Source: Thermoleophilia bacterium (GTDB lineage: Bacteria; Actinomycetota; Thermoleophilia; Gaiellales; Gaiellaceae). From it: a stretch of DNA of 64,000 nt. Positions within the stretch are counted from its first letter, which is position 1. Every line of letters begins with the position of its first letter. The DNA is taken from positions 62,001-126,000 of the forward strand of contig JAHDVS010000002.1 in the NCBI GenBank assembly GCA_023382435.1, in the 5' to 3' direction. Shown here piece after piece: positions 17,358-25,745 of the stretch. Under the pieces are notes generated by a model. That model saw nothing but the letters and a program-made list of their open reading frames with translations, had not been told where the DNA came from and ran no database searches. A program made the position numbers and the translations under genes.

Positions 17358-18466
17358 CAGCGGATCGCGTGCTCGGTCTCGTCGTCGAACAGGTGCACGT
17401 CCGCGGCCTCGAAGGCGATACCGACGTTGTCGCCGACCCGCAGCGGGGCATCCGGCCGGGCCACGGAGCGGATGTCGGCGCCGTCGAGACGGAGGTGGAT
17501 CACGTCCGTGGCGCCGAGCGGCTCGATGGCGGTGATCGATCCCCGCACGAGCGCCTCGTCCGCATCGGGCCCGACCAGGCGGACCTTCTCGGGCCTCACC
17601 ATCAGCGTGAGCGGCAGGCCGGCTCCGGCGCGCTCCGCGAGCGGCACCTTCCGATCGGAGACGTCGATCGGCTTCGAGCCGGTGCCCGTCACGCGCACGA
17701 CGACGCCGGCTCCACTCGCTTCGGGCACGACCGGCAGGAAGTTGTTGAGAACCGAGCCGATGAAGTTCGCGACGAACCTGTTCTCCGGGCGGTTGTAGAG
17801 CTCATCGGGCGTGCCGTACTGCTGCAACTGGCCGCGATCCATCACGGCGATCCGGTCGGCCATCCCCATCGCCTCCACCTGGTCGTGCGTCACGTACACC
17901 ATGGTCTGTCCGATCTCGTGCTGGATCCGCTTCAGCTCCGCACGCATGTACGCGCGAAAGGAGGCGTCGAGGTTCGAGAACGGCTCGTCGAGGAGGAAGA
18001 TCGCCGGCCTCACGATCATGCTGCGGCCGAGCGCGGCCTTCTGGAGATCGTTGACGGACAGCCGCGTCACGCGTCGCTCGAGCTGCTCGGACAGCCCGAC
18101 CGTCCGGGCGACGGCCCTTACCTCGCGGTCGATCTCGTCCTTCGGCGGCCGCGGCTTGCGCATCCGGAGACCGAACGCGAGGTTCTCGTACACGGTCATG
18201 TGCGTGAAGATCGCGTAGTTCTGGAAGACGAAGCCGACGCTCCGCTTCTCCGGCCCGAGTCCGGAGACCGGGAAGTCGTCGAAGTAGATCTCGCCCGCGG
18301 TTGGACGCTCGAGGCCGGCGATCATGTTCATCGTCGTCGTCTTGCCGCACCCGGACGGCCCGAGCAGGGCGATGAAGGAGCCGTGCTCGGCCACCAGGTC
18401 GAGCCCATCGACCGCCCGTACCTCGTCGAAGTGCTTCGTCAGTTTCTCGAGACGGATCTCTGCCAT
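17357..18466 (-). CDS. ABC sugar importer ATPase with degenerate signature motif
   Basis: 369 residues. Walker A (GPSGCGKTTTMN), Walker B (IFLLDEPFSNLD) and the switch THDQVEAMGMADR are standard, but the LSGGQ signature is replaced by LSVNDLQKAALGRSM. In paired CUT1 ATPases (for example glycerol-type importers) one partner often has such a changed signature, giving one active and one impaired ATP site. The C-terminal TOBE-like domain is present (VRPEKVRLVG, LGATDVIHLRL). The start at 18466 lies 2 bases past the permease stop. Same operon as the two permeases and the binding protein. Confidence 0.88.
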   Translation of the reverse strand: MAEIRLEKLTKHFDEVRAVDGLDLVAEHGSFIALLGPSGCGKTTTMNMIAGLERPTAGEIYFDDFPVSGLGPEKRSVGFVFQNYAIFTHMTVYENLAFGLRMRKPRPPKDEIDREVRAVARTVGLSEQLERRVTRLSVNDLQKAALGRSMIVRPAIFLLDEPFSNLDASFRAYMRAELKRIQHEIGQTMVYVTHDQVEAMGMADRIAVMDRGQLQQYGTPDELYNRPENRFVANFIGSVLNNFLPVVPEASGAGVVVRVTGTGSKPIDVSDRKVPLAERAGAGLPLTLMVRPEKVRLVGPDADEALVRGSITAIEPLGATDVIHLRLDGADIRSVARPDAPLRVGDNVGIAFEAADVHLFDDETEHAIR

Positions 18467-18468
18467 CG

Positions 18469-19392
18469 CTATCGCTTGATCGCTCCGAAGGTAAGGCCGC
18501 GCACGAGATAGCGCTGGATCGCGAGCCCGAAGATAGCGGGCGGCAGGATCAGCAGGCACGCGAGCGCAGCCTGGAGCCCGTATTCGTTCCCCGAGGCCCC
18601 GCCCTGGAGCGACTGGAGGTAGACGGGCGCGGTGCTGTGGACGTCGGTCGTCATCACTTTCGCGATCAGGAAGTCCGACCAGTTGAGGATGAAGACGAAC
18701 AGCCCGGTCGCGGCGAGCCCGCCCTTGACCTGGGGGAGCACGGCCTTGAAGAAGGCGCCCCACTGGGTGCAGCCGTCGACGATCGCGGCCTCCGAGATCT
18801 CACGCGGCACATCCTGGAAGAAGCTGCGCATCAGCCACACGACGAAGGGGAACGTGATCGCCCCGTAGAGGATGATCACCCCCCAGTAGGTGTCATAGAG
18901 CTTGATCGCCACGTAGAAGAAGAGCAGGGGGATGATGATCGCGACCGGCGGAAACATCCGCAGCTGGAGGATCTGGAACGGCAGCAGCCCACCCCCCGCC
19001 CGGAAGCGCGCGATGCCGTAGGCGGTGACGATGCCGGCGAACAGAGCCAGCAGCGTGCCGCCGACCGAGAGGATGATCGAGTTCTTGAACGGCGTCAGAG
19101 CCGAGGCCGAGCGCTGGGTCGCGAACACGCTGTCTTCGGTGCTCTTGAGACCGAGGAGGTTCGTGTAGTTGTCGATGGTCGGGCTCTGGGGAGCCCAGTA
19201 GACCTTGCCCGGCGGGTTCCACTCCGGCCTCGGCTTGAAGGACATCGACACGACCCAGTAGAGCGGGAAGGCGAAGAAGGAGGCGATCATGACCACGGCG
19301 ACCACCTTCACCCACGGCCGCGCGACAACCCACCTCGACGTGCTGGCATCCGCGGTGAAGCGAACGCGCTCTTCCTGGGGCATCGTCGTCAT
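18469..19392 (-). CDS. Carbohydrate ABC transporter permease (MalG-type)
   Basis: 307 residues with about six membrane helices (for example VKVVAVVMIASFFAFPLYWVV at residues 29-49). The EAA loop that docks onto the ATPases reads EAAIVDGCTQWGAFFKAVLP, and the C-terminus (AIQRYLVRGLTFGAIKR) is typical of MalG-like proteins. The ATG at 19392 overlaps the other permease stop by one base (TGATG). It forms the transmembrane dimer with the MalF-type protein at 19392-20429. Confidence 0.92.
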   Translation of the reverse strand: MTTMPQEERVRFTADASTSRWVVARPWVKVVAVVMIASFFAFPLYWVVSMSFKPRPEWNPPGKVYWAPQSPTIDNYTNLLGLKSTEDSVFATQRSASALTPFKNSIILSVGGTLLALFAGIVTAYGIARFRAGGGLLPFQILQLRMFPPVAIIIPLLFFYVAIKLYDTYWGVIILYGAITFPFVVWLMRSFFQDVPREISEAAIVDGCTQWGAFFKAVLPQVKGGLAATGLFVFILNWSDFLIAKVMTTDVHSTAPVYLQSLQGGASGNEYGLQAALACLLILPPAIFGLAIQRYLVRGLTFGAIKR

Positions 19393-20429
19393 CAGATTTG
19401 CGCCTCCGCCTCGATTGCTTCCTCGATCCGCGGGCCTGCCCCCGCTGCCCGTGCCTCCGCGCCGGCGAGCTCCTCGAGCGTCTCCTCCTGCGCCCGCTCG
19501 ATCGGGCGGATGGCCCAGTAGCCGGCGATCGAGACGAAGATCAGCACGAGGATCGCCACGGAGCTCGCGTACCCCCAGCGTGTGGCCACGGACGTCTCGT
19601 CGAAGAGGAAGATCGAGATGTTGGTCGTCGCCTCGCCCGGCCCCCCGCGCGTGAGCAGGTAGATCGGGTCGAACATCTTGAAGGCCTCGAGCCCGCGGAT
19701 GATGAGCGCGATCAGGATGATCAGCTTCATCATGGGCAGAGTCAGGTAGCGAAGCTGCTGCCAGAACCCGGCGCCGAGGATCCTGGCCTGGTTCACCTGA
19801 TCCTCCGGGAGCGCCGCGAGACCCGAGAGGAAGATGAGGAACATGAGCGGGGTCCACTGCCAGATATCGACGGTCATGACCGTCCAGATGGCGACGTTCG
19901 CATTCTGGAGCCATTCGATCTGGACGACGCCCGGGAGGATCGCCGACAGGGCCCCGTTCACGGGCCCGTCGACCTGGTAGAGCATGAAGAAGATGAAGCC
20001 GGAGACCGCGGGCACGACCATCATCGGCAGTAGGAAGAACACGGTCACGAGCCCGCGGCCGCGGAAGTTCTTTACGAGGAGCATCGCGAGCGCGAAGCCG
20101 AGGACGGCCTCGACCGTGACGCAGACGACGGTGATCAGCACGGTCCGCCACATCGCCTCCCAGAATGTGACGCTGGTGAGGGCCTCCCAGTAGCCGTCGA
20201 ACCAGTGCCAGTGGCGGTACGCGTGCCAGAAGTCGTCGCCGCTCGTCGGCGACCAGCCGGTGAAGCCGATGTAGATGGCGACGCCGGCCGGGAAGAGGAC
20301 GATGAACGCCAGCAGCAGCTGGCCAGGAGCGACCAGGAGCTTCGCCACCCGCTTCTCGTCGCGGCCACCGAAGCCCGGCAACCGCGAGTGCGGCTGCCGG
20401 GCTTCGATCTGGGAGTTGTGTGCTTCCAC
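19392..20429 (-). CDS. Carbohydrate ABC transporter permease (MalF-type)
   Basis: 345 residues. A hydrophobic first helix (LLLAFIVLFPAGVAIYIGF) is followed by a periplasmic loop and about five further helices. The EAA-like loop reads NQARILGAGFWQQLRYLTLP, weaker than in its partner. The C-terminal tail of about 35 residues is Glu/Ala-rich. It lies 22 bases after the lipoprotein binding-protein gene and overlaps the next permease. Together with 16239-19392 and 20452-22260 it completes a CUT1-type importer for a sugar, polyol or glycoside. Confidence 0.9.
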   Translation of the reverse strand: MEAHNSQIEARQPHSRLPGFGGRDEKRVAKLLVAPGQLLLAFIVLFPAGVAIYIGFTGWSPTSGDDFWHAYRHWHWFDGYWEALTSVTFWEAMWRTVLITVVCVTVEAVLGFALAMLLVKNFRGRGLVTVFFLLPMMVVPAVSGFIFFMLYQVDGPVNGALSAILPGVVQIEWLQNANVAIWTVMTVDIWQWTPLMFLIFLSGLAALPEDQVNQARILGAGFWQQLRYLTLPMMKLIILIALIIRGLEAFKMFDPIYLLTRGGPGEATTNISIFLFDETSVATRWGYASSVAILVLIFVSIAGYWAIRPIERAQEETLEELAGAEARAAGAGPRIEEAIEAEAQI

Positions 20430-20451
20430 GCGGCGGTTCGGTGACGCGCTG

Positions 20452-22260
20452 CTACGCGATCTCCGTGGAGACCTCGGTCACCGGGAGCTGCTCGCCCGGG
20501 GTATCGACGACGGTCGGGTACGCCTCTTTGAGCGTCTTGAACGCTTCGACCTGGATCTCCACACCCTGGTCCTCGGTGATCTTGTTCCAGCGCTTCTCGA
20601 GCGCGGCGGCCGCCTGCTCGGGGCTCTGCTGGTTCGTCAGCACCTTCTGGAGCTCCTCGCTGAGCGAGTCGCGGTAGGCGCCGCCGCCCTTGAGCGTGAT
20701 CGGCGGGGCCGTGCGCGGGATGATGTTCGCGAACTCCCCGAGCGGCTGGGGCTTGTAGCTCTGCGCCGTGTACGGGTCGCTGAGCGTGTAGACGTGGAAC
20801 GGATCCTGGTAGCCGCCGGGATTGAACGTCAACCAGGTGTAGACGCGCGCCCCGCCCAGCCACTGCAGGAACAGGTACGCAGCCTCGTGGCGGGACGGGT
20901 CGGCGAACGCGTTCACGCCGTAGCTGATGTTGAAGAAGATCACCGGCCGGCGGATCAGCGCGCCGTCGAGCACCCGTCCGGGCGTCACGTCGGACTTGAT
21001 GTACTGACCCACGCCCGCCGTGTCCAGGTCGGGGTTACCCGGAACCAGCTTCGACTGGTTCGAGAACGCGCCGCCCATGAAGCCGTTGCCGCTGCCCATC
21101 AGCTGGTACTGCGCGAACCAGTCCTTCTCGAGCGAGCCGGGCGCGTGGTACTTGACCGAGTTCAGCAGCTCTGCGAACGCCCGGACGCCGGCATCGTTGT
21201 TGACGTTTGCCGAGCCGTCGTCGTTGAAGTAGAGGAGGTTCGGGTTGGCGGCCGAGACGAATCGCTCGTTCCACTTGACGGCGCCCCAGAACGGCGCGAG
21301 CGTGTTGACGTCGCCGTAGAGCGGCACGTCCGCGTTGGGGCGGGTGAAGAACTCCGCCACCTGGTCGTGGTCTTCCCAGGTGAGCGGGAACTCGAGCGGA
21401 CGGCCGTACTTGTCCGCGAACGCGGCCTGCTCCTCCGGGCTCTCGAGCAGATCGGAGCGGTAGAAGTAGGGCTGCGTGTCGTTGTCGGCCGCGACCGCGT
21501 AAGTGGAGCCCTTGTACTTGGTGAACAGGGTGACGAACGGCTCACCACCGGCGTAGCCCCACTCCGGGTCGAGCCATTGCGGCTGGTGCTTCTCGACGAA
21601 ATCGTCGAGCGGGCGGAGCAAGCCGGCCTCGGCAAAGTCGCCCATCTCCTCGATCGCGCACGTGACGAGGTCGAAGGAGCCGTTCTTCGTCGCCGCGGCC
21701 TGGAGGTTGTCCGGGTACTCGGAGGCGGGCTCCGTCTCGACGAACTCGATCTTGATCCCGGTCTCCTCCTCGAACAGCGCGACGTGAGAGATGGCGCCCT
21801 TGGGGAAAGCCTGCTCGAACTGCGGGCGGGCGAAGTTCTGCACCTGCACGATCAGCTTGTCGGGCGCCTTGCCGTCCTGGCGCAGCGCGCGCAGCGTGGA
21901 GATCGCGCGGCCCTCCTGAGAGTCGAGCGGGTACTGGTAGCGCTCCGCGCCGGGCCAGCCCACGGGGCCGCCGTACATGCCCTCTGCGAGGCCATCCTTG
22001 AGCGGCGCCTCGTCGCTCGGGGGCGGCGCCTCGGTCTCGGAGGGCGGCGCCTCGGTCTCGGAGGGCGGCGCCTCGGTCTCGGCGGGCGGCGCCTCGGTCG
22101 TCGCCGCCTCGTCGCTACCGCCACCGCACGCCGCGAGCAGCAGCGCGAGGCTGCCGGCGCCGGCGCCGGCGACGAGCTGCTTGCGGGTGATCGGCTTCTC
22201 GAGCAGCTCCTCACCGGGCAGCAGGCTCTTCGCGGATCGTCTCCCGTACCTCTGTCTCAT
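20452..22260 (-). CDS. Sugar-binding lipoprotein of the ABC importer
   Basis: 602 residues, long for a family-1 solute-binding protein. The N-terminus carries KPITRKQLVAGAGAGSLAL followed by the lipobox LLAAC, so it is predicted to be membrane-anchored through the Cys. A Glu/Pro/Thr-rich linker with a three- to four-fold PPSETEA repeat separates anchor and binding domain. Domain hallmarks include YPDNLQAAATKNGSFDLV and the LFLQWLGG hinge region. The ATG at 22260 has an excellent ribosome site (GGAGGAGAGG). Upstream are a promoter (22395-22423) and a LacI-like half palindrome. The ligand is not predictable. Confidence 0.9.
   Translation of the reverse strand: MRQRYGRRSAKSLLPGEELLEKPITRKQLVAGAGAGSLALLLAACGGGSDEAATTEAPPAETEAPPSETEAPPSETEAPPPSDEAPLKDGLAEGMYGGPVGWPGAERYQYPLDSQEGRAISTLRALRQDGKAPDKLIVQVQNFARPQFEQAFPKGAISHVALFEEETGIKIEFVETEPASEYPDNLQAAATKNGSFDLVTCAIEEMGDFAEAGLLRPLDDFVEKHQPQWLDPEWGYAGGEPFVTLFTKYKGSTYAVAADNDTQPYFYRSDLLESPEEQAAFADKYGRPLEFPLTWEDHDQVAEFFTRPNADVPLYGDVNTLAPFWGAVKWNERFVSAANPNLLYFNDDGSANVNNDAGVRAFAELLNSVKYHAPGSLEKDWFAQYQLMGSGNGFMGGAFSNQSKLVPGNPDLDTAGVGQYIKSDVTPGRVLDGALIRRPVIFFNISYGVNAFADPSRHEAAYLFLQWLGGARVYTWLTFNPGGYQDPFHVYTLSDPYTAQSYKPQPLGEFANIIPRTAPPITLKGGGAYRDSLSEELQKVLTNQQSPEQAAAALEKRWNKITEDQGVEIQVEAFKTLKEAYPTVVDTPGEQLPVTEVSTEIA
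22022..22105 (-). repeat. 21-base in-frame tandem repeat in lipoprotein linker
   Basis: Units of 21 bases starting at 22022, 22043 and 22064 are nearly identical, with a decayed fourth unit at 22085. They encode the PPSETEA linker repeats of the binding lipoprotein. This is a coding minisatellite, not a CRISPR: there are no spacers. Confidence 0.85.
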
Positions 22261-22324
22261 CCTCTCCTCCTCCGTCCAGGGCTAGGGCTGCTCACCAGTC
22301 CAAGCCCGATCGCGGCCCCCTGTT

Positions 22325-22336
22325 GAGAACGTTTCC
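22325..22336. promoter_or_regulatory. LacI-family operator-like site
   Basis: GAGAACGTTTCC has a perfect right half (GTTTCC) and an imperfect left half of the LacI/GalR-type dyad GGAAACGTTTCC. It lies between the promoter at 22395-22423 and the importer start at 22260. It resembles the site in front of the LacI-family gene at 51500-51514, hinting that this regulator also controls the importer. Confidence 0.35.
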
Positions 22337-22394
22337 TTGCCGTCCCGGGCACAACCGCAGCCCACCCCGCTCCGAGCGCCGCGGGGTCTGGGGA

Positions 22395-22423
22395 CGTATA
22401 ACAGGGTGGTCACGCTTTGTCCA
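22395..22423 (-). promoter_or_regulatory. Probable promoter of the ABC importer operon
   Basis: On the minus strand TGGACA (22423-22418) and TATACG (22400-22395) are 17 bases apart, in the 277-base divergent gap between the importer and the GntR gene. The leader would be about 125 bases. The remaining gap shows TAGCCT at 22492-22497 as a possible -10 for the GntR gene and nothing else that I recognise. Confidence 0.4.
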
Positions 22424-22537
22424 GCGAGACCCGACCGATTCCCCTTCAGTGGCGCCCATGTACGGCTTCGACGCAGGCCGCAGCGAATTGTTAGCCTCCC
22501 GCTCGGCGAAAGCGGTGTTCGGATTGGCGGCCCAGGC

Positions 22538-23305
22538 GTGAGCGTTCGACCGATCAGGCGGGAGAACCTCCCCGTGAGCATCGCCGGCGATCTGCGTCGC
22601 CGGATCCTCCACGGCGAGCTGCCTCCCGGCTCGCGGCTGCCCGGTCATCGAGGACTTGCGGTCGCGTACTCGGTCAGCGTCGGGTCGGTGCGCGAGGCGA
22701 TCAGCATGCTGGCGAGCGCGGGCCTCGTCGAGACGCGAGCCGGACGGGGCACGTTCGTCGCCGCGGGCGGCTCGCGCTCCTTCCCGGAGCACGGTGCGCC
22801 CCTCGGGATCGCGGGCACGGGCGCCACGCTCGAGCGCGCCGAGGTCGAGGAGCTTGTCGAGGCACGGGAGGTAATCGAGGTCGCGCTGGCGGCGATGGCG
22901 GCCAGCCGCCGCGACCCGGAGGCGCTTGCCCGCTTGCGCGCCTGCGCCGAACGGATGGAGGACGCCTCTGCAAGCCCCGCCGCGTACTCGGAGGCGGACG
23001 TCGAGTTCCACCTCGCGCTCGCCGACGCCGCCGGGAACCGCTACCTGCTGCGATCGATGCTCGCGATCCGCTCGCTCCTGAAACAGGACATGGAGCTGGG
23101 TGCCGAGGCTGCAATCAGGCGCTTCGGCGATCTGGGTGTGAGCGTCGAGTCCCATGCGCGACTCGTGGACGCGATCGAGGCGGGCGACCCCGAGCGCGCC
23201 GCCGAAGTCGCTACGACGATCGTCCGGCGCAACCGCGACTTCGTCCTCGCCCTCTACGGGCTCGGGCCGGCCGCGACCGCGGCGCACGCGCAGGATGTTC
23301 GTTGA
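22538..23305 (+). CDS. GntR family regulator, FCD subfamily
   Basis: 255 residues from a GTG at 22538. The HTH shows LPPGSRLPGHRGLAVAYSV and VSVGSVREAISML (an unusual GHRGL where PERELA is common), then an FCD domain with EADVEFHLALADAAGN and a late ESHARLVDAIEAGD. A second in-frame GTG is at 22574. It lies between the importer (divergent) and the Fe-alcohol dehydrogenase operon, whose promoter begins inside its stop region, so it probably regulates one or both. Confidence 0.87.
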   Translation: MSVRPIRRENLPVSIAGDLRRRILHGELPPGSRLPGHRGLAVAYSVSVGSVREAISMLASAGLVETRAGRGTFVAAGGSRSFPEHGAPLGIAGTGATLERAEVEELVEAREVIEVALAAMAASRRDPEALARLRACAERMEDASASPAAYSEADVEFHLALADAAGNRYLLRSMLAIRSLLKQDMELGAEAAIRRFGDLGVSVESHARLVDAIEAGDPERAAEVATTIVRRNRDFVLALYGLGPAATAAHAQDVR

Positions 23306-23331
23306 CACACCGCGACCCGCGTGGGTAGATT
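23302..23331 (+). promoter_or_regulatory. Sigma-70-type promoter of the Fe-ADH operon
   Basis: TTGACA (23302-23307) and TAGATT (23326-23331) are separated by 18 bases. The -35 box overlaps the stop codon of the GntR gene. Transcription would start near 23338, about 30 bases ahead of the GTG at 23371. This is the best promoter match in the window. Confidence 0.7.
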
Positions 23332-23370
23332 GGCCCGCGTGCCGCCGTTCCGAACAGTGACACGCTGAAC

Positions 23371-24537
23371 GTGGCCTGGGACGGCGTCCACCTCTTCGAG
23401 TGCCCGACGCGGGTCTTCTACGGGCACGGCGCATCCGCGACGACGGGAGAGCAGCTAGCAGCGCTCGGCGTCACCAGGGCGCTGCTCGTCTCCGACCCCG
23501 GCGTCGCCGGAGCCGGTCTCGTGGAGCGGCTCGCGAGCGTGATCGGGGCGGCCGGGATCGGGGTCGCCGTCTACGCGAAGACCGAGCAGAACCCGACGAC
23601 CGTCAACCTCGGCGAGATCGTCGGGCTCTATCACTCTGCCGGCTGCGACGGCCTCGTCGGCCTCGGAGGCGGTAGCGCGATGGACGCTGCGAAGGCCGCA
23701 GCGGCGCTGATCGAGAACGGCGGCTCGATCTGGGACTATCGGGGCAAGGATCTCGTCCCCCGGCCCGGACCGCCGGTCGTCTGCTTGCCGACCACCTGCG
23801 GCACGGGAGCCGAGGTCACGTTCGTCGTCGTCATCACAGACCCGTCCGAGCACTTCAAGATCGTCTGCGCCGCCCGCAACCTCGCCGCCCGGGTGGCGCT
23901 GGTCGACCCCGAGCTCGTCCTCACGGCGCCGCCGCACGTGATCGCCGCGACCGGCGCGGACGCGCTGGCCCACGCGGTCGAGTCGTACCTGAACGTCGGC
24001 TCCGACCCGCTCCTCGACGCGCTCGACCTCCGGGCGATCGAGTTGATCGGAGCCAACCTCGTGTCGGCAGCCTACGACCGCGATCGCGAGGCGGTCGGTC
24101 ACGTCTCGCTCGCGAGCCTGATCGCGGGGATCGCCTTCAACATGAACGCCAACGCGATCGTGCACGCGGCCTCGACCCCGGTGACCGCCCGCCACGGCGT
24201 GCCGCACGGGGTCGCGAACGCGATCTTCCTGCCTGCCGGGCTCGATTTCCTGCGCCCCGCCTGCGAGCCGAAGCTGCGCGAGGTCGCGCTCGCGCTCGGC
24301 GCCGACGCGGGGGGGCTCGACGTGGCCGGCGCGGCCCGCCTCGGGGTCGAGGCCGTCCGCTCGCTGCTGTGCAAGGTCGAGCTGCCCTCGTCGCTGCGCG
24401 AGTGGGGGCTCGACCCCGCCGATCTCGACATCCCGACCCTCGTGGAGGACGCCATGCAGAGCCGCAACATCGCCACCAACCCGAGACCCGTGACCCGCGA
24501 GGATCTCGCGGAGCTGTACAGGGTCGTGGCCGGATGA
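23371..24537 (+). CDS. Iron-containing alcohol dehydrogenase
   Basis: A 388-residue group III (Fe) dehydrogenase. NAD binding is seen in GLGGGSAMDAAKA and LPTTCGTGAEVT; metal ligands are the Asp and His of GADALAHAVESYLN and the later His residues in VHAASTPVTARHGVPHG. It would oxidise an alcohol or reduce an aldehyde or keto compound, possibly a sugar-derived one. GTG start, no evident ribosome site, but a strong promoter is about 40 bases upstream. Its stop overlaps the enolase-superfamily gene (ATGA), the first of six tightly joined genes up to 29763. Confidence 0.88.
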   Translation: MAWDGVHLFECPTRVFYGHGASATTGEQLAALGVTRALLVSDPGVAGAGLVERLASVIGAAGIGVAVYAKTEQNPTTVNLGEIVGLYHSAGCDGLVGLGGGSAMDAAKAAAALIENGGSIWDYRGKDLVPRPGPPVVCLPTTCGTGAEVTFVVVITDPSEHFKIVCAARNLAARVALVDPELVLTAPPHVIAATGADALAHAVESYLNVGSDPLLDALDLRAIELIGANLVSAAYDRDREAVGHVSLASLIAGIAFNMNANAIVHAASTPVTARHGVPHGVANAIFLPAGLDFLRPACEPKLREVALALGADAGGLDVAGAARLGVEAVRSLLCKVELPSSLREWGLDPADLDIPTLVEDAMQSRNIATNPRPVTREDLAELYRVVAG

Positions 24538-25745
24538 AGGTCGCCGGCGTCAGGACCCACATCGTCGACACGCCGATCCCGGAGGAGCACCGGGTGCGAA
24601 GCGGCGCCGGGTACAAGCTCGCGCGGCAGGCGGCGTTCGTCGAGATCACGACCGACGAGGGCATCTCCGGCTACGGCCCCTGCTCGTTCGGGAGCGCCTC
24701 ACTCGATCTCGGCTCGGTGGCGACGCTGTGCGACAACACGTTCGCGCAGGCGCTCGTGGGCGAAGACCCGCACCGGATCGAGCGGCTCTGGGACAAGCTC
24801 TACTACGGCTCGATCGTCCGCGTGCACGGCTACCGCAGCGTCGGCGTCGCGATCCTCTCGGCGATCGACATCGCCCTCTGGGACATCAAGGGCAAGGCGC
24901 TGGGGGCGCCCATCTACCAGCTCCTGGGCGGGGCGTTTCAGGATCCGGTGCCCGCCTACTCGAGCTCCGTCTACTGGGACACGCCGGAGGGCGCGGCGCG
25001 CCAGGCGCGGGCCTTCCTCGACGCCGGCTTCAAGGCCTTCAAGGTCAAGGTCGGGCTGGACGTCGAGAACGACATCGCCTCGCTCCACGCGATCAGGGAC
25101 GAGGTCGGCTACGGCGTCGACATGCTCGTCGACGCGAACCAGTGCTACACACGGCACCTCGCCCTCCGGGTCGGCCGCGAGCTCGAGCAGCTGAATGCCC
25201 TGCTGTTCGAGGAGCCGCTGCCGATCGACGACGTGGACGGGCACGCGTTCCTCGCCGACAAGCTCGACGTGCGCATCGCGACCGGCGAGAACATGTACAC
25301 CCGCTGGGACTTCGTCCCCTATATCGAGCGGCGGGCGGTCCACGTCGTCCAGGCCGACGCGTCGCGTTGTGGAGGTATCAGCGAAGCAAAGCGGATCTTC
25401 GACCTCGCCGGGGCGTTCCACCTGCACGCGATCCCGCACACGTTCTCGGATGCGCTGACCGTCGCCGCATCCGTTCATCTGGTCGCGGCCTGCTCGAATG
25501 CGCCGATGATCGAGTACGACGCCACCTACAACCCGATCCAGACCGCGCTCGTCAAGAACCCGCTCGTGCCCAGCGAGAGCGCGATCGAGCTGCCGACCGC
25601 GCCGGGTCTCGGCGTCGAGATCGACTGGGACTTCGTCGAGGCCCACCCGTACACGGGCACGATCGGCATCGGCGCCGGCTCGAGGCCGGCGTTCGGGCTC
25701 GGCTTCGAAGTGATCGAGGACCGCAGCGCAAAGTCGCTCGCATGA
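24534..25745 (+). CDS. Enolase-superfamily sugar-acid dehydratase (mandelate racemase subgroup)
   Basis: 403 residues. The capping domain is followed by a barrel with catalytic KVKVG, metal ligands in VDANQ, FEEPLP and TGENMY, the Asp of QADASRCGG and the general-base His of HAIPHTFSD. That KxK/Asp-His arrangement is the mandelate-racemase subgroup, most of whose members dehydrate aldonic acids to 2-keto-3-deoxy acids. Both flanking overlaps are ATGA, linking it to an Fe-ADH and a zinc ADH. The sugar acid is not identifiable; galactonate, fuconate or similar are possible. Confidence 0.85.
   Translation: MKVAGVRTHIVDTPIPEEHRVRSGAGYKLARQAAFVEITTDEGISGYGPCSFGSASLDLGSVATLCDNTFAQALVGEDPHRIERLWDKLYYGSIVRVHGYRSVGVAILSAIDIALWDIKGKALGAPIYQLLGGAFQDPVPAYSSSVYWDTPEGAARQARAFLDAGFKAFKVKVGLDVENDIASLHAIRDEVGYGVDMLVDANQCYTRHLALRVGRELEQLNALLFEEPLPIDDVDGHAFLADKLDVRIATGENMYTRWDFVPYIERRAVHVVQADASRCGGISEAKRIFDLAGAFHLHAIPHTFSDALTVAASVHLVAACSNAPMIEYDATYNPIQTALVKNPLVPSESAIELPTAPGLGVEIDWDFVEAHPYTGTIGIGAGSRPAFGLGFEVIEDRSAKSLA

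Noticed and set aside
22022-22105. CRISPR-like direct repeats.
   Set aside because: Repeats are contiguous with no spacers and in frame inside a coding sequence.
20275-22326. Plus-strand open frame of about 680 codons with repeated LGLGGRR-like units.
   Set aside because: It is the antisense of the lipoprotein gene; the repeats are the reverse of the PPSETEA-coding 21-base units.
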